Shown here: piece by piece, positions 20,621 through 22,802 of the stretch
Layout of the letters: every line of letters begins with the position of its first letter
How positions within the stretch are numbered: position 1 is the first letter of the stretch
Assembly: GCA_017577575.1 (NCBI GenBank)
Contig: PKRG01000029.1
Coordinates: 1 to 22,802 of the forward strand
DNA from: Acidimicrobiia bacterium
GTDB taxonomy: Bacteria; Actinomycetota; Acidimicrobiia; Spongiisociales; ZC4RG35
DNA length: 22,802 bases
Direction of reading: 5' to 3'
Notes under the pieces: generated by a model
Databases searched by the model: none
The model's input: only the letters and a program-made list of their open reading frames with translations
What the model was told of the DNA's origin: nothing
Program-made: the position numbers and the translations under genes

Positions 20621-22802
20621 TCAGCGCCGGAGCGACCTGAGCGAGAACACCGCCCGGGTCCGCTCGGATCGCTCGAACGCCTCGTCCAGCCACTGCCCGG
20701 CGGCGTAGAGGTACTCGTCCACGTCGTCGGGCTGGCGGCCGCCATAGACGGCCGTCGAGTACGCCTCGGCCAGCGGCACCAGCTCCGGGGCCGTGGAGGT
20801 GGCGTACTCGATCGGTGTCTGGTTCGGTGACGGGCCGTGCCCCAGGTCGGTGAGGCGGTCGACGATCTCGTCCCACACCGCGGCGATGTCGCCCTGGCGG
20901 GCTCGGCGCAGGCGCCGGCTCGTGCGCCACGCCTTGATCCCCGGCAGCGCCGCCACCGCCACCAGCACCGCCACCATCGCGGCCAGCACGGGCGTCTGCA
21001 CCCCGCCGGCCCCGCCGGCCCCTCTCTCGCGGAGATCCACTCCCACCGTCCCCGGGTCCTGGACGAAGTCGGGGACGTTCCCCCCGAGGTCGGCCTCGCC
21101 GATGCGGACTTCCTCGGACAGCCGGTCGAAGTCGATCCCCACCGTCCGGGCCAGGGGAGTGGTCGCCCCGTCCGAACGCGGCGTCGGGTCGAAGCCGACC
21201 CAGCCCTGGCCGTCCAGCCACACCTCCACCCAGGCGTGGGCGTTGCGCTCCCTGACGATCGTGAGCGGGCCGTCGGGGGTGTCCACCACCTCGCCGCCCG
21301 TGAACCCGATCACGACCCGGGTGGGCAGCGACACCACCCGTCCCATCACCGCCATCGCCGCCGCGAACTGCTCGCAGTAGCCGGTGCGGTAGTTGGGGCT
21401 CTCGGGGTCGGTCAGCCAGGCCGCCAGGTCGAGGGCGGAGTGGCCGGTTGAGACGTCGGTGCTGTAGTTGAACGTGTGGAAGAACTCCTCCAGCAGCAGC
21501 GCCCGCTCGAACGGCGACTGCGCTCCTGCCGTCACCTCGGCCGCCAGCTGGGTGATGGCCGGGTCGAGGGGAGGCAGCGCCAGGTACGAGTCGATCTCCG
21601 CGGGCCGGGTAGGCGGCTCCACGTCGGCCGGCTCCACGTCGAGGATCCCCTCCTCGACGGCTTCGGCGAAGAGGGGCGTGAGCTCGCCGCCGGCCGAGGC
21701 CAAAACGTCGAGGTCGAGGACGGGGACGGTCGATTCGACCCGGTAGGAGAGGCCGCTGAAGGTGATGGCGTTGACCCGCAGGCTCCCGTCGGCCGCCATG
21801 TCGGTCCCCGAGCGGATCACCGAGTGCGTCCCGGCGACGCTCTGGGGGAGATAGAGGGAGGGCAGGCGATCGTCGCGGAGCGACTCGATGCGGACCGTCT
21901 GGACCACCGTCCGGGTCTCGGCGGTCGGCACGTCGATGTCCCGGCCCGGAGCGGAGAAGGACTGCTCGCGGGCCACCCACTCCTGGCCCGTGTACTGGTC
22001 CAGCGTGAGCAGCCGCCAATAACCCGCCGTCCCCTCGGGACGCTCCGGCTCCACCGTGGCCACGAAAACGGGGTCGTCGGAGAGGGAGACGAGGCTCTGG
22101 CGGAGGCCCACGAACCGGCTGGCGGCGAAGCCTCCGCCGGCCCCGAGCCCTTCCCCGCCGGGCGCCCGCCACTCGAGGGCCCCGCCCTCGGGGACGAAGC
22201 CTCCGAAGACCAGCACGCCGACGACCCCGGCTACCGCCGCCACCGAGGCGATCCGCCCTGCCGGGGCCGGCTCCCAGCGGGGAAGCGCCCGCTCGTCGGC
22301 GGCGCGGAGATGGCCGGCTCCCGCCGGTACCGCATTGGAGGTGGCGACCAGGCCCAGGGCGGCGAGCACCGCGAAGGCGACGTGCCATCCGAACGTCGAC
22401 GGGTCCCGGTCGACCACGGCCAGGTACAGGTAGAAGCCGAGGGGCGCCGCGATCCCCGCCCAGGTCCGGCCGGAGGTCACCGACCACGCCCACACCGCGC
22501 CGATCGACCACAGGCCCACCGCCGCCAACGCCACCAGGCCGATCACCGCCAGCACCGGCGGCGCCCCGAAGCGCACGATCTCGGCGGCGTAGGCCATCCG
22601 CTCGGCGAGGGCCGGCAACGTCTCCGACGTGGGCACGATGCCGAACCGCAACGTGTCGGAGGCCGTGATTCGCAGCACCAGCACCGCCAGGGCGATGAGG
22701 TGGATGGCGACCTGGCGGTCGGGGCTCAACCGGGCCGTCGCCCAGGTGACCAGGATCCCGCCGAGGGCGGCGGCGGGGACGATCAGACGCCAATCCGGAG
22801 TG
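20621..22802 (-). CDS. TgpA-like transglutaminase membrane protein (5' end beyond window)
   Basis: About 726 residues are visible. The N-terminal third is a membrane domain (DUF3488/TgpA_N type; segments such as VAIHLIALAVLVLRI, PPVLAVIGLVALAAVGLWSIGAVWAW, GWHVAFAVLAALGLVAT). A large extracytoplasmic part follows with a transglutaminase-like core whose triad is intact: Cys in TGYCEQFAAAMAVMGR (codon 21374-21376), His in RNAHAWVEVW (21236-21238) and Asp in VGFDPTPR (21188-21190). One more helix (VLAAMVAVLVAVAALPGI) leads to a cytoplasmic DUF4129-like tail. The frame stays open to base 22802, where LIVPAAALGGILVTWATA is a further membrane helix, so the TTG at 22729 is not the true start. Such genes usually follow a MoxR ATPase and a DUF58 protein, which would lie to the right. 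Likely role: cell-envelope protein or peptide processing. Confidence 0.9.
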   Translation of the reverse strand, partial: TPDWRLIVPAAALGGILVTWATARLSPDRQVAIHLIALAVLVLRITASDTLRFGIVPTSETLPALAERMAYAAEIVRFGAPPVLAVIGLVALAAVGLWSIGAVWAWSVTSGRTWAGIAAPLGFYLYLAVVDRDPSTFGWHVAFAVLAALGLVATSNAVPAGAGHLRAADERALPRWEPAPAGRIASVAAVAGVVGVLVFGGFVPEGGALEWRAPGGEGLGAGGGFAASRFVGLRQSLVSLSDDPVFVATVEPERPEGTAGYWRLLTLDQYTGQEWVAREQSFSAPGRDIDVPTAETRTVVQTVRIESLRDDRLPSLYLPQSVAGTHSVIRSGTDMAADGSLRVNAITFSGLSYRVESTVPVLDLDVLASAGGELTPLFAEAVEEGILDVEPADVEPPTRPAEIDSYLALPPLDPAITQLAAEVTAGAQSPFERALLLEEFFHTFNYSTDVSTGHSALDLAAWLTDPESPNYRTGYCEQFAAAMAVMGRVVSLPTRVVIGFTGGEVVDTPDGPLTIVRERNAHAWVEVWLDGQGWVGFDPTPRSDGATTPLARTVGIDFDRLSEEVRIGEADLGGNVPDFVQDPGTVGVDLRERGAGGAGGVQTPVLAAMVAVLVAVAALPGIKAWRTSRRLRRARQGDIAAVWDEIVDRLTDLGHGPSPNQTPIEYATSTAPELVPLAEAYSTAVYGGRQPDDVDEYLYAAGQWLDEAFERSERTRAVFSLRSLRR

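Overview
This window is high-GC DNA with tightly packed, often overlapping genes. It most likely comes from an uncultured actinobacterium (Actinomycetota), possibly of the Acidimicrobiia type. That call rests on the short GT35 glucan phosphorylase, a DUF222-HNH (13E12-type) endonuclease, a DUF3040 membrane protein, an ArsA-like ATPase in a gene cluster with an SRPBCC protein and a ROK kinase, many GTG starts, and many start codons that sit 6-9 nt after a TAnnnT -10 element (leaderless mRNAs). The class assignment is inference.

Layout. Bases 1-117 are not genomic: they match a flow-cell T-linker, the Illumina P5 sequence, an 8-nt index and the Nextera read-1 adapter, with errors. Genomic sequence begins near base 118 inside queG, which is therefore cut. 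On the minus strand lie queG, a 59-aa cysteine-rich protein and glgP. Diverging from glgP is ilvD (+), followed by a small membrane protein and a metallophosphoesterase. Next comes a plus-strand operon of SRPBCC protein, ArsA-like ATPase with a C-terminal HSP20-like domain, a 63-aa helical protein, a ROK kinase and a DUF1232 membrane protein, its last four genes joined by 4-bp overlaps. An AlaC-type aminotransferase and a threonine aldolase follow. A lone DUF222-HNH gene (minus) converges on the aldolase.

From 12.5 kb a fluoride riboswitch controls two overlapping crcB/fluc genes that would form a heteromeric fluoride channel. Then comes a type II fatty-acid synthesis cluster: fabD-fabH-fabG-acpP-fabF. 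Converging on fabF is a minus-strand operon of histidine phosphatase and two membrane proteins of unknown role. The right end holds a DUF3040 protein, a MerR regulator and a TgpA-like transglutaminase that runs off the window.

Main points of interest: (i) the adapter at the left end; (ii) two promoters with an identical CTGTCCCAG-N8-TAnnnT-N6-ATG layout, resembling PafBC-type DNA-damage promoters, in front of the DUF222-HNH gene and the Cys-rich gene; (iii) widespread leaderless starts; (iv) a readable translational switch downstream of the fluoride aptamer; (v) the ArsA-centred operon with an uncharacterised 63-aa partner. No CRISPR array, tRNA, rRNA, insertion sequence or recognisable antiphage system was seen.
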